Source: Anthopleura xanthogrammica (lineage: Eukaryota; Cnidaria; Anthozoa; Actiniaria; Actiniidae). Taken from it: DNA of 64,000 bases. The notes beneath the pieces were generated by a model. It was not told the origin of the DNA. It did no database searches and saw only the letters and a program-made list of their open reading frames with translations. The number at the start of each line of letters is the position of its first letter. Position 1 is the first letter of the stretch. The stretch is taken from the NCBI GenBank assembly GCA_964019055.1, contig OZ025215.1, forward strand, positions 5,373,770 to 5,437,769. The letters run 5' to 3'. This document shows positions 34,201-43,497 of this stretch, piece by piece. The position numbers were made by a program, and so were the translations under genes.

Positions 34201-37200
34201 GTATGCATATGGGATTGAACCAACAAACCGAGCCAATCGAGGTTTAGTTTAACTAGATACGATCAAAAGGTGGTAAAGCATTATTAACCCGATGCATGGG
34301 TTTACATAATTCTCTTTCAGGTGACAGAGGATTCAGGACGTGGAAACTTACTTCAGATCGTGCTTGGCAAACAATGTCGACGGGAAAACCTGGTGACCTT
34401 CACTGCCCAGATAGCCCAGGCAATGGAATATATGCATGATAATAACATGATCCACGGTGATTTGAGAGCTGAAAATATCATGGTCTTTACAAATAAGGTT
34501 TGTTGATGTTATTTCATATCGTTTTCAAAAATATCCTTCAGTGTGCCATTGATAGACTGTGAACAGTCCCTCTTTTCCCTCCTAACTCAGTCGAGTCGGG
34601 TGTTTTCCTGCCTTGGACGCGCGGAGAGTGAGGGCGAGTTTGAAGCGGCACGCGGGGAGAGGAAACCGTCCAAGGCAGGAAAAACACGACTCAACTGAGT
34701 TAGGAGGAAAAAGAGGGACTGTTCACAATCTAGCCATTGACGTCCTGTTTATTTTGGGAGTGCAACGATTTCTGTCGACTTAAACTCTTGAATACAGTTC
34801 AGATACACTAAAGCATTGATACAGCTATTTCAAAAAAGGTTGCTCAAGGATTTGTTGCATGTTGCACGTTGCTTATCAAGCTTGAAATGTATTATATTCA
34901 TATGTAAATAATGTTAGCACAGAAGAAAATATGCTGGAAAAACCTGCAGACATTAAAGTTTGGGAAAATTCCATATTGTTTTGACCTTTTCCTACTTGAA
35001 GTCACATCACCCATAGTGCATTTCGGGTTTGGTATGCAACATACGACATGCAACAAAACCCTAACCAACCTTTTTTTTGAAATAGCTGTATATAATATAT
35101 AAATAAACATTTCAATCTTCTGCAAATAGGTCAAATTGGCTCGTCTTGGGCGATCGAAATCTGTCGGCAAGATGGTGGACATTAAATGCAAAATGCCTGA
35201 AGATGCTGTAAGATGGTAAGTTGAATTAATAATCTTGAATAATGGATTCTTAGCATGCATGTTACTTCAGAGCCGCCATGTTGGATAAACTAGCTAGACC
35301 TTTGTCGATTATTTTTCCGTTGTTTTGTCCTCCAGCATGCATGGCGACCATGTTATATTGATATAACGTACAGCAAAGATAATAAATAGCTTTTATACAT
35401 GGTGGGTTTCGTTACCAGTGACCAGTATTTTTACAGACACCTAATGAATGCCTTTCTTTCTTAACTTATCATAGGAGCCCTCCAGAAGTAATCAAAGATA
35501 GCATTTACTCGCACAGCAGTGATGTCTATTCATTTGGTATTATGTGTTTTGAGCTGTTTACTGCTCTTTCGGCTGCAGAAGGATGTAGCGAAGAAGACGT
35601 CAAACCCTTCCCTACCATCAAGGACGATCAGGTTTGTTATAACAACAACAACAACAACAACAACAACAAGAACGATCATGATAAACTTTATTTATATAGC
35701 ACTATATCCCTTAGTTGCATAAAGCTCTTGTTAGCAAATACAGCAACAATGCTGTAAACACTAAATCCAGACTAATGATTACCAATATTTTTTTGAAGGC
35801 TTATTTCGTTCTTTATTGTTCACGGTTATTTATATTATTTCAATCAATTAAAATTCTTTAATATGATTATTTAATAATATTCATAAATCTTGTTCACCTT
35901 TTCATTTTTAGGTTCTTGCCTACCTCGAAGGCAACAATCGTCCACCCAGACCAGAAAGTATGCCCTCGTGGTTTTACATTGTTGTGAAACAGTGCTTGCT
36001 TCATAAGCCAGCTGAACGACCTCCATTTGTTTTGCTTGTAGATGCTTTAACATCCAGGTAAGTTGCTGTGCATCGTACTTGATGACCAATAGACATTATA
36101 AAAAAAACCGGTTACAAATCTTACTTTCTGATTGGTTGATGTTGCGTGCATTATGAGAGCACGCAGCACGCGCGCGCATTTGTATTTTATAAAATAAATA
36201 AAAAACTTGCTTGCTGTGCTGTATGAAGTAATAAGCTAGGGGATTGTCAGAACACTCGTGAAGTGTTGAGAATAACTCCGCTACGCTATGCGTCGTGCTT
36301 CTCCTAGCACTTCTCTCGTGTTCTGCCAATCCCCCCTTGCTTTATAATTGCACACAGCACGCGCGTGCGTTTTCTATTTCTTCAACAAGAACCATTCAGT
36401 TCTCTGTTCCCGGCCTTCAATGATCGCATTAAGATATGCGGTTATCGACTAAATAACGTTTCATTTACATGGCTTTGCACAGCTTTCGTTACTTTCTCAA
36501 GCAATATCTAAACGCTTATACTGTCATTGAACGCGGAGTAATGTTTTCGGAAATATTCAATGGCGCGCTTTCACTGGCATTTCTCAAGATCCTTTAGCAA
36601 CGGTTGTTACCAATACTTTGCCCAACTCGTTGGACTCTCTTCCATCCATCAAATACGTACAATTCATCTAAAAATATCATGCTTTTCTTTTCTCTTTACT
36701 CAGCAAACCATTTGAATCCTGCTTGCTCTCTCACTGGATGAAAATACATCCAAACGAGGCTGATAACATTAAGGTTAACAAGACACAACCAGAAGCAGCC
36801 AGTCATGTGATCCCAAGGGAAATGCACAAGACCTTCGAAGAACTTCACGAGCTAGTTGCTGTTGAGGTCTTTCTGGAGCACACTTACGCATACAAACCTG
36901 GAAACAAAATCTCTGATGAAGATGATGATAATGAACCAGCTTCAAATGGAGTTCTTCAAGATCAGGATGGAATTTATGACGACGTTTATGATTATAACAA
37001 GGCAAACTGTAATTTTCCAGCCTCTACCTTGAAAAGGCCCGTCAAAAACAAGGCTCCTGAAGACAGCCTTTATGAACAAATTCCGAGCTCAATTGCAGGT
37101 AATTAAGATTAGGTTGCCTCATAGCAGATGTGATTAGATTTTATTTTGATTAACTGTTAAAATTTTGCCCCCGAGTGAGATATGCTTTACCAAGAAATAT

Positions 37201-38051
37201 GGATTGTATTTAGTGTACAGCCAGTAAAGTCTGCTTTATACTGAGTCATCCCTAGGATGTTATAATGTCTGGTTTGAAAGCCGTAGGGTGCGCACCTTCC
37301 GAAAAGTAAGATATATGAGCCAGAATCTCCATGATTTTCTAAAAATGGTGAATTTGTTTTGATTAATTTGTTTCCGTTTGCTCGAACAGATCCGCGCCCA
37401 AAGCAACAGCTTCCGCCTAGTCCGCCATGTTGTCACCCCATTCAAGAAACGGGCAACCCGACATTACATCTAGGAACCGCTGAATTAGCTCTTTGTGCTA
37501 CGACGTCGATAATCAACACAAAGTCGTCTTCTTCTCTTTCTTGCGATCATGGTAATCCAGGATACTTTTATAGTAATTTACATAAGCAAGGTGAAGCTAG
37601 TACATCATCCCCTGTGTGGCCATCGTTACCTGGTCCTCCAACCAATAGAGATCAAAGGAAAAATAACAAGGATTCTTCTCGCTCATCTTCAAGTAGCTGT
37701 GAATCTTCGCATGTCACACAAACCTCATCATATCCAACTCCAGCCTCTCGGGCAAGTACTACTCTACCAGTTACACAGAGGGTGGAAAAGGATGAAGGTG
37801 CTGTGGGAGGTGAGCCTGCAGACGACTCGGGGTATTTAATGGAACATTTAAGGAATAACGACCAAGAATATGTGTCAATGAACAACAGTCGTGGTGCGAG
37901 AGAATGTTCTTGGTACTCAATGACCCCCTTGTATGAGCAACAAAACGAAGGATCTGTACCACGTGACTTGATTGAGAACAATACTCGCCCGGCATGCCAT
38001 GATCGTCCAGTTCCTCTACCCAGAAATAAAAAACTAAAGCAGGATTCGTAG
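26162..38051 (+). CDS. Gene B: double-pseudokinase SH2-docking scaffold, about 1433 aa, 21 exons
   Basis: Exons: 26162-26183 (start, tentative), 27302-27358, 28274-28342, 28454-28624, 28721-29369, 29655-29793, 30124-30289, 30706-31053, 31422-31626, 32241-32430, 32691-32891, 32970-33126, 33212-33279, 33580-33687, 33801-33929, 34321-34497, 35130-35215, 35475-35631, 35912-36057, 36704-37098, 37390-38051. Phases agree and the sum is 4302 nt. The N-terminus carries docking-type tyrosines: LYEEI (Y17), YVNM (Y40), YQND (Y56), YQNI (Y63). A helical region follows (about aa 107-460), then kinase-like domain 1 (about 505-790; K534 and E561 kept, HRD is HLA, DFG is GFQ) and domain 2 (about 815-1081; HGDLRAEN kept, DFG is RLG). 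The tail has YDDV, YEQI, YLME, YVSM and a PVPLPR SH3-type motif. Inferred: a phosphotyrosine scaffold with little or no kinase activity. Exon 1 alone is weakly supported. Confidence 0.78.
26389..26603. mobile_element. PIF/Harbinger-like MITE
   Basis: The left end CAGTGCGAATCAAATAACCG and the right end CGGTTTTTCGATTCGCACTG are imperfect inverted repeats. TAA flanks both sides (26386-26388 and 26604-26606), matching the 3-bp TWA duplication of Harbinger elements. No ORF. It lies in the proposed first intron of gene B. Confidence 0.65.
27636..28246. repeat. Clustered (AAT)n-type microsatellites in gene B intron 2
   Basis: Pure or nearly pure AAT/ATA runs at about 27640-27678, 27930-28022 and 28166-28246, with a TTTG/TTTA tract near 27785-27820. 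All lie between exons 27302-27358 and 28274-28342. Asn-rich or Tyr-rich frames here are artefacts. Confidence 0.9.
29415..29625. repeat. CCCA/ATCC-type tandem repeat in gene B intron
   Basis: A pyrimidine-biased run of ACCC, ATCC and ATTC units spans most of the intron between exons 28721-29369 and 29655-29793. The Trp/Gly-rich antisense frame and the Pro/His-rich sense frame are not genes. Confidence 0.9.
30355..30675. repeat. (CCAA)n microsatellite in gene B intron
   Basis: About 320 bp of CCAA units with ATCC and CAAA interruptions fills the intron between exons 30124-30289 and 30706-31053. Three overlapping Asn/Pro/Thr/Gln-rich frames are artefacts of the 4-bp period. Confidence 0.92.
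31190..31325. mobile_element. Short inverted element around a G run
   Basis: GGGACCGCGGAGCACC at the left and GGCTCCGCGGTGCC at the right form imperfect inverted ends, with a run of about 23 G at 31209-31231 between them. The unit AAGAGACTAGTATGG occurs twice inside. It lies in a gene B intron. Confidence 0.45.
31850..32013. mobile_element. Palindromic MITE in gene B intron
   Basis: GTTATACAATGGTTTCTCGTGG at the left (written here in part) pairs with CGAAACCATTGTATAAC at the right. Inner segments around CCCACTCGTCACTTGTA and CAAGTGACTCGTGGGATA also pair. No ORF. Confidence 0.6.
33963..34123. mobile_element. MITE with perfect 30-bp inverted ends
   Basis: CCCACTTTCGATATTCTGG plus 11 further bases at 33963-33992 is exactly repeated in reverse complement at 34094-34123. 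The 161-bp element lies in a gene B intron. No ORF. Confidence 0.75.
34553..34732. mobile_element. TIR element with 8-bp target duplication
   Basis: Long inverted arms begin TAGACTGTGAACAGTCCCTC and end with the complementary GAGGGACTGTTCACAATCTA. They extend inward through the CCTGCCTTGGACG match. GCCATTGA flanks both sides (34545-34552 and 34733-34740). An 8-bp duplication suggests a hAT-type origin. It lies in the gene B intron before exon 35130-35215. Confidence 0.8.
34820..35090. mobile_element. Tc1/mariner-type MITE, copy 2 (inverted relative to 3188-3456)
   Basis: Same ends as copy 1 (TACAGCTATTTCAAAAAAGG and GAAATAGCTGTA). The interior is the reverse complement of copy 1, for example TGCATTTCGGGTTTGGTATG here against CATACCAAGCCCGAAATGCA-like sequence there. 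It sits immediately upstream of gene B exon 35130-35215. Confidence 0.75.
36120..36370. mobile_element. Inverted-repeat element in gene B intron
   Basis: GGGGATTGTCAGAACACTCG near 36239 pairs with CGTGTTCTGCCAATCCCC near 36318, and AGCACGCGCGCGCATTTG near 36167 with CACGCGCGTGCGTTTTC near 36358. The arms surround a CTCCGCTACGC centre. No ORF. Confidence 0.5.
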
Positions 38052-38721
38052 CGTAACTTACATTGCATCCCTTATCATTATTACGAGAGCAGATAAAAGA
38101 AGACGTGTAGCAATGCTGGTTAATTACATCAAATATCCAAATCTTTTACTTAACTCAACCAACATGGCGGCTATGACGTCACGAAAATAATCATCAATAC
38201 GGTCTTGGCTACGAAGAGAAAAAAACCGGTGTAATGAGGCATTCAGCTTGTCATAGACATCTAGAAAAAAGGCAGGGGAGGGAATCAATTTTTATCGTTT
38301 GAAGTTTTATAGAAAGAATATATATTATGAGATTTTTTAAAAAGATATAGAATGAAGAATATATACATGAAACATATGCATGCATGCATTTCTTTTATAG
38401 TACAGTGTATACATACTGATTGTTTCTACTGCCCGCGCTTTAAAATGCAATAATTAAATTATTGTAGCAGAGCGTCTCTGTTCGTGCAGGTCACGGACCA
38501 AGCTGCTTTACATATGAGTCAGTATTCAGTGTAGTACAGTATTGAAAAGGTACAGAAGCCTCTAAGAGATACGACAAGCATACCCGATACTTTACCCCAG
38601 GAGTCCCCCCCCCCCCCCCCCCCGGGTGTCGCCTATGTTTACAGTTTCAGGATGGAAGAATATCCACCCAAGTCTTGGCTTATTAGTCAGTGGTATACTA
38701 AAGTTAACAAATAGAGACGTA
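38052..38721. other. Gene B 3' flank
   Basis: Follows the TAG stop at 38049-38051. AT-rich, with a C run of about 18 near 38607. No canonical AATAAA stands out. No ORF. Confidence 0.35.
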
Positions 38722-38723
38722 TG

Positions 38724-38754
<31 letters not shown>

Positions 38755-38875
38755 GGAAGTTTGGGAGAAGTCGAGAGCTGTTGTGTAAAACCGAGCCGCA
38801 GGCGAGGTTTACACAGAGCTCAAGACTTCTCCCCAACTTTCCCGAGTGTTTGTATCAGGCTATGTAAACACGGCA
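38722..38875. mobile_element. Palindromic MITE with TA target site
   Basis: The ends TGCCGTGTTTACATAGCCTG and CAGGCTATGTAAACACGGCA are inverted copies, with TA at 38720-38721 and 38876-38877. A solo-like GCCGTGTTTACATAGCCT fragment follows at about 38913. Confidence 0.75.
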
Positions 38876-38877
38876 TA

Positions 38878-39780
38878 ACGTTTTCTATTTGTTTTATAAA
38901 ATATTGTAATTGCCGTGTTTACATAGCCTCATGTAAACACGGCTATCAGCCAATCAGAGCGCGCGATATATCTGAACTATTTTATAATAAATGTGTGCCG
39001 GGATGAGGGTTCTTGATATATGTGAAGGCCGAACATAACTTTGAGAAATGTACGTGTCGTTTTAGTAACTTTTTTTTAGAGCGAATCAAAAGAAATTAAA
39101 CTAAACTAAAGTGCGGTGTAGTGGGTAGAATCGCGTTATAATACACCTTTTGGGCGTATTGTTTTCCCATTTCAGACCACGTGTCAGTCTTTAGAGTATT
39201 TCTTTGTTTAACGGTTGCGTGTGAGAAGGCACATGAATGTTCGCCTCATGTAAATGAATTCGGAATGATGCTGGATTCCGGATTCCATGTGCTGGTGTGT
39301 GGTGGAGGAAATATAGCCTACCATACCCCCCCCCCCCCCTAACTTTTTTCCTTATTCCCTTTTTCTCTTATGTTTCCCTTTCATCTTTTGCGGTTCTTCT
39401 TCTTTTAAGTTAAAACTTTCTAATAGTTGCTTTCAGCATCATAATTTCAGAAATCTCGGTTCAAAAGTAAACTATTATTCCTACAATACAATACAATACA
39501 TTACAATAACTTTAAGCGATTCCACTTGTGGCAAGGGCGGATCCAGGAATTTTTGAAAGGGTGGGGGGGGGGGGGGGTCCAACAAGCTGATCTGAAATAA
39601 TGACGCAGAAATGACGTCACGTTTACCAAGCTAATCGACCGCCGTAGGCTGGAGCAACTAGTGGGGTTGTGGAGGATCACCGCTCCAGTGCTACAAATAT
39701 ACACAGAAAAATATAGTGAGTATAGCAAATTTATAGAGAATTTGTGAATTTATTCCACATATTTTATAATTTCTTTTCAG
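38878..39780. other. Spacer upstream of gene C
   Basis: Contains C/G homopolymer runs (about 39327 and 39566) and an (ACAAT)n stretch near 39484. The missing first exon of gene C should lie here or further left, but I could not identify it. Confidence 0.35.
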
Positions 39781-42700
39781 CTTTATCAAACAAAAACTCA
39801 AAAAAGCGTTCCAAAATTCATGACTTGTGGCAAGAACACATGCCGAAAAGTAAAGAGGGCGGTAGTACCGTTACCATAGATACCGTAAAGGGTAAAAAGA
39901 AAGTCGTTATTCCAAAGGGATGGATATTCTGTACTGTATCACCGCTCCAGTGCTATTCAAATAAAACCAAAAAACGACGTGAGTATAGAGATATTTATGT
40001 GTGTTCAAACAGCATATGTATATGAAGAATATTTTCTCAAAATGGGTCTTATCGACTAAGACCCATTTGATGTCACGATTTAGCATTCAAGCCATTTCTT
40101 GAGCCGTGTTTGAATTATCAGCTGGCCAATTTTTTCGACCAAAAAAAGACCACGCCCATTTCACCTTTAAGACCCCTTTTATGAAGATATTCTTCATATG
40201 TTTATTCTAGACTATTCAATTATCGTATGGGCTACCTGTGGTACGACGAATGTCAAGATACCACAAGAAGCCCAAACCGCTTTTAAAAATTGTTCTGTTT
40301 GAACTCATGCAACTTTGTGTTACTCATTTGAGTAAACTTTTATCCAGTGCTATTATTTTCCTTCTCAGGGGTATATAATCATTGTACATAAAAAGTGCAA
40401 CATAAATTATAAATATATAAATGAAATGAATTTAGCCACTTTGGAAACGAGCAAGGGACTGGGGCGAGTTTTGAATTTTAATCGTATTAGTTTTATCATC
40501 TGATAAAGCATCTCAAGGTTAGTAAGTCTGGCAAATTTGAACATGATCGAATAAAAAGAACCAGAGTCATTGGCATTAAAAAGTGTCAAAAATTTCAACA
40601 CTTTTGAAGGCTTGTAACTCTGCTTCTTTTTAACGAAACACCTTCAAATTTGCCAGACTTACTAATCATGAGATGCTTTATCAGATAACAAAATGTTTTT
40701 GCTAATAAGATTAAAATTCAAAACTTGCCCCAGTCCCTTGCTCGTTTCCAAAGTGTTTTAGGCGCGGTCACAAAAAGATATATCCAAAATCACGTGACCA
40801 AGAGTAGGAAAAAAAAATTGAGGCAAGAATATCTTCCAGGTAATCCTATAGGACGATTGGTGAATTACAGATCTTTTAACAAGGCAAAGCAATGTAACAT
40901 AGAAACATACCTTGGAGTAGCTGTGGTGACTCCAGCAGGTGATTGACTGGGTACGAGGAATTATCTCTTCTGTTTGCTCGGGTCATTCCTACTTTGAACT
41001 TTGAGTTTACTGCCTTCTTATGTTAGTTGTTTAGTTCTCATATGTGAAATTCTATTATTGTTCTACGTATACTATTCGGGCTGATTATGTGATACGTTAT
41101 GTAACCCTAACACATTTCTCTTGTTCTCATCTAGCATAACATTATTTACGACATTTGCAATTTAACAACGCTGTATTGATGAATTAGAACATGAATAAAA
41201 AATGCACCGACTGATTAACAAACCTCCAGAAACATATCGCACATTTAAAACAATACAATACAATAGAATAAGATATAAATTACCTCAATAAACACGGTTA
41301 CCTTTGAAAGGTGTTAACATCAGGCAGGCTTAATCAATAGCTATTATTACAGATATGATAACTAGCGGTAAGCTAGTGTGGGCTGCGTCGGTGTTTCTAA
41401 TGAAACAGTTGTGATAAAAAGTTAAATTTTACACCGTAAAAAATAAGAGAGATCACTTACTGACGTTTGAAACGTCAGTAAGTGATCTTTCTTATTTTTT
41501 TACGGTGTAAAATTTAGCTATTATTACAGATGAGACATTAACTCAAGACATTACACCGTGCATGACGTCATGGGATATAAAATTATCACCAAAGAACAGC
41601 AGCGAGTACCCTTAGTTACCGTTGCTATAACACACAACCTCAAGAAAATAGCCATGGTATTCAACTCAGGTAAATTCTTAATCCAATACGCTCATCCAAT
41701 CCATCTCGTGAACATTCTTATTCTGATACACCCATCCAATCCATGTCCTGTACATTCTTATTCTGACACGCCCATCCAATTCATCTCGTGAACATTCTTA
41801 TTCTGATAGGCCAATCCATTCTCGTGTGCATTCTTATTCTGATACACCCATCCAATCCATGTCCTGTACATTCTTATTCTGACACGCCCATCCAATTCAT
41901 CTCGTGAACATTCTTATTCTGATAGGCCAATCCATTCTCGTGTACATTCTTATTCTGATACACCCATCCAATCCATGTCCTGTACATTCTTATTCTGACA
42001 CGCCCATCCAATCCATCTCGTGAACATTCTTATTCTGATAGGCCAATCCATTCTCGTGTACATTCTTATTCTGATACGCCCATCCAAACCATCTCGGGTA
42101 CATTCTTATTCTGATACGCTCATACAATCCATCTTGTGTACATTCTTATTCTGATACGCCCAATCTATCCATCTTGTGTACATTTTTATTCTGATATACC
42201 CATCCAATCCATCCCGTGTACATTCTTATTACTGGGTTGCCATGGTGGCAAACCAGTCTTAAAATGAGATCCGTTTTTCGGGCGTCAGGTAGACCATTAT
42301 GTCTATTGTGACGTCACACGTCATGATTGGTCAAGAACTTGTAACCATAGCAATAGTCTGTCCAAAGAAGTTGTGTTGTGTTATGCATTTGTGTAATTTC
42401 CCATAAAACGTTTGTTTGGCAGTGAGCAGTTTCGATCCTGAAATAAACATAGCTAGCTATTTCATCAGACATGCTAGTCTTTAAGGTAGTGTAGGTCAAC
42501 AAGTAACTTAAAACTCCGACGTTAAAACGCGTTAGTAACGTAATCAAAGCTGTTGTCGCACCAGTAAAGTGGGATAAAAGGTTGTTCTCCACAGGAAAGG
42601 AAAACTTTTGTGCGAAATAAGTAAGGATTAGTATTGTGATTTGGCGAGTCTTGGAATGTTCATCATAGAGCCCTAGTTTTGATATAAAATAGCTTATTTG

Positions 42701-43347
42701 GCAGTGAGCGGAGCAGTTTCGATCCTGAAATAGATATAGTTATTTCATCAGACATGCTAGTCTTTAAGGTAGTCTAGGTAAACAAATAACTCAATACTTG
42801 TTAAAACGCGTTAGTAACGCAATCAAAACTGTCGTCCTACTAGAAAAGTAGGATAAAGGTTGTTCTCCACAGGAAAGGAAAACTTCTGCGAGAAATAAGT
42901 AAGCGGGATTAGCTTGGAGATTTGGCGAGTCTTAGAATGTTCATCATCGAGCTCTAGAATACTTGCAAAGGCAACCCAGTGAACGCTCCAAGAGCGTCTA
43001 GTTTTGATATGTTCATTCAATCCATCTCGTGAACATTCTTATTCTGATACGCTCATTCAATTCATCTGGGGTATATTCTTATTGTGATACGCTCATTCAA
43101 TCCATCTCGGGTACATTCTTATTCTGATACGCCAATCCATCTCGTGTACATTCTTATTCTGATACGCCCATCCAATCCATGTCGTGTACACTCCTTTTCT
43201 GATACGTTCCTCCAATCTATATTTAAGATACATTCCAAGACTTTTTACCTTACTTCTAAATGTGATTATCAATTATTTGGTTTTTTTTTCTTTTCTTTTT
43301 TGTTTTCATGCTTTTTAAATTTTGTAGGCTATGTTTTTGAAAAGTAG
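39781..43347 (+). CDS. Gene C: unrecognised basic protein, four exons found, 5' end missing
   Basis: Four exons join in frame: 39781-39978, 40762-40938, 41535-41669 and 43328-43347. Every internal junction is phase 1 and the stop TAG is at 43345-43347. They encode 176 aa plus whatever lies upstream. Distinctive stretches are KKRSKIHDLWQEHMPKS, GKKKVVIPKGWIF, a basic KSRKKKLRQEYLP, LVNYRSFNKAKQCNIETYLG, RVPLVTVAITHNLKKIAMVF and the end GYVFEK. No signal peptide, membrane segment or known domain is visible. Lengths of 198, 177 and 135 nt are symmetric 1-1 exons. The 41535 acceptor (ATGAG) lies five bases after a better-looking CAG, whose use would lead to a different frame ending at 41615. The first exon was not found; splicing from gene B exon 36704-37098 (also phase 1 out) is formally possible. 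Confidence 0.5.
40012..40200. mobile_element. Short TIR element in gene C intron
   Basis: TATGAAGAATATTTTCTC at the left pairs with ATGAAGATATTCTTCATA at the right. GGGTCTTATCGACTAAGACCC is an inner palindrome. No ORF. Confidence 0.45.
40437..40755. mobile_element. Inverted-repeat element abutting a gene C splice acceptor
   Basis: Arms of about 100 bp: CACTTTGGAAACGAGCAAGG at the left and CCTTGCTCGTTTCCAAAGTG at the right, continuing inward through CAAATTTGCCAGACTTACTA on the right arm. The right end stops six bases before the TTTTAG acceptor of exon 40762-40938. Confidence 0.75.
41432..41507. mobile_element. 76-bp palindromic micro-MITE
   Basis: CACCGTAAAAAATAAG at the left and CTTATTTTTTTACGGTG at the right, with GATCACTTACTGACGTTT and its complement inside and TA on both flanks. 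It folds almost completely on itself. Confidence 0.7.
41690..42235. repeat. 40-bp minisatellite, array 1
   Basis: Roughly 13 copies of a unit close to GTACATTCTTATTCTGATAC plus GCCCATCCAATCCATCTCGT. It lies in the last intron of gene C. The same family recurs at 43020-43200 and 49205-49680. Confidence 0.9.
42236..42676. repeat. Dispersed repeat and first copy of the GGCAGTGAGCAGTTTCGATC block
   Basis: ACTGGGTTGCCATGGTGGCA to GTCTGTCCA (42232-42362) has a diverged copy at 47768-47880. TTGGCAGTGAGCAGTTTCGA and following sequence (42415-42600) is repeated at 42700-42880 and 48899-49080. No coding function is supported. Confidence 0.6.
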
Positions 43348-43461
43348 TGTATGTCCAACAATCACTACCAATCTGCTAAGTTACAAAATTTCATGCGCCC
43401 AAGAAACTTTGACAAGGTCAGAAAAAACTATTATATTATAGAAGCGAAACGCGCATTTAGG
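42677..43461. repeat. Segmental duplication, copy 1
   Basis: Matches 48880-49938 nearly base for base outside the internal 40-bp array (43020-43200 here, longer there). It includes the gene C terminal exon. Homology ends at GCGCATTTAGGA, exactly where a (GAAA)n tract starts at 43462. Confidence 0.85.
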
Positions 43462-43462
43462 A

Positions 43463-43497
<35 letters not shown>

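Larger units (their letters stand above)
33801..36057 (+). other. Gene B kinase-like domain 2 coding block
   Basis: Exons 33801-33929, 34321-34497, 35130-35215, 35475-35631 and 35912-36057, with the N-lobe start in 33580-33687. There is no glycine loop; the VAIK position reads like MIRLF (Lys to Arg). Helix C is [15 protein letters not shown]. The catalytic loop [14 protein letters not shown] keeps the catalytic Asp (D940) and Asn (N945). The DFG segment reads RLG (R957). SPPEV replaces APE, and helix F reads [13 protein letters not shown]. The mix of kept and lost residues differs from both gene A domains. Confidence 0.78.

Noticed and set aside
35519..35757. Asn- or Thr-rich ORFs extending past gene B exon 35475-35631
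   Set aside because: They continue into an intronic CAA microsatellite after the GT donor at 35632; the true frame stops at the donor.
3842..38051. A Janus kinase identity for genes A and B
   Set aside because: Tandem kinase folds fit, but no FERM or SH2 domain is visible and all four domains lack complete catalytic sets, so the name is not justified.
41690..42235. CRISPR-like array
   Set aside because: The 40-bp units repeat over their whole length with no unique spacers, in a eukaryotic intron, and no cas genes are present.
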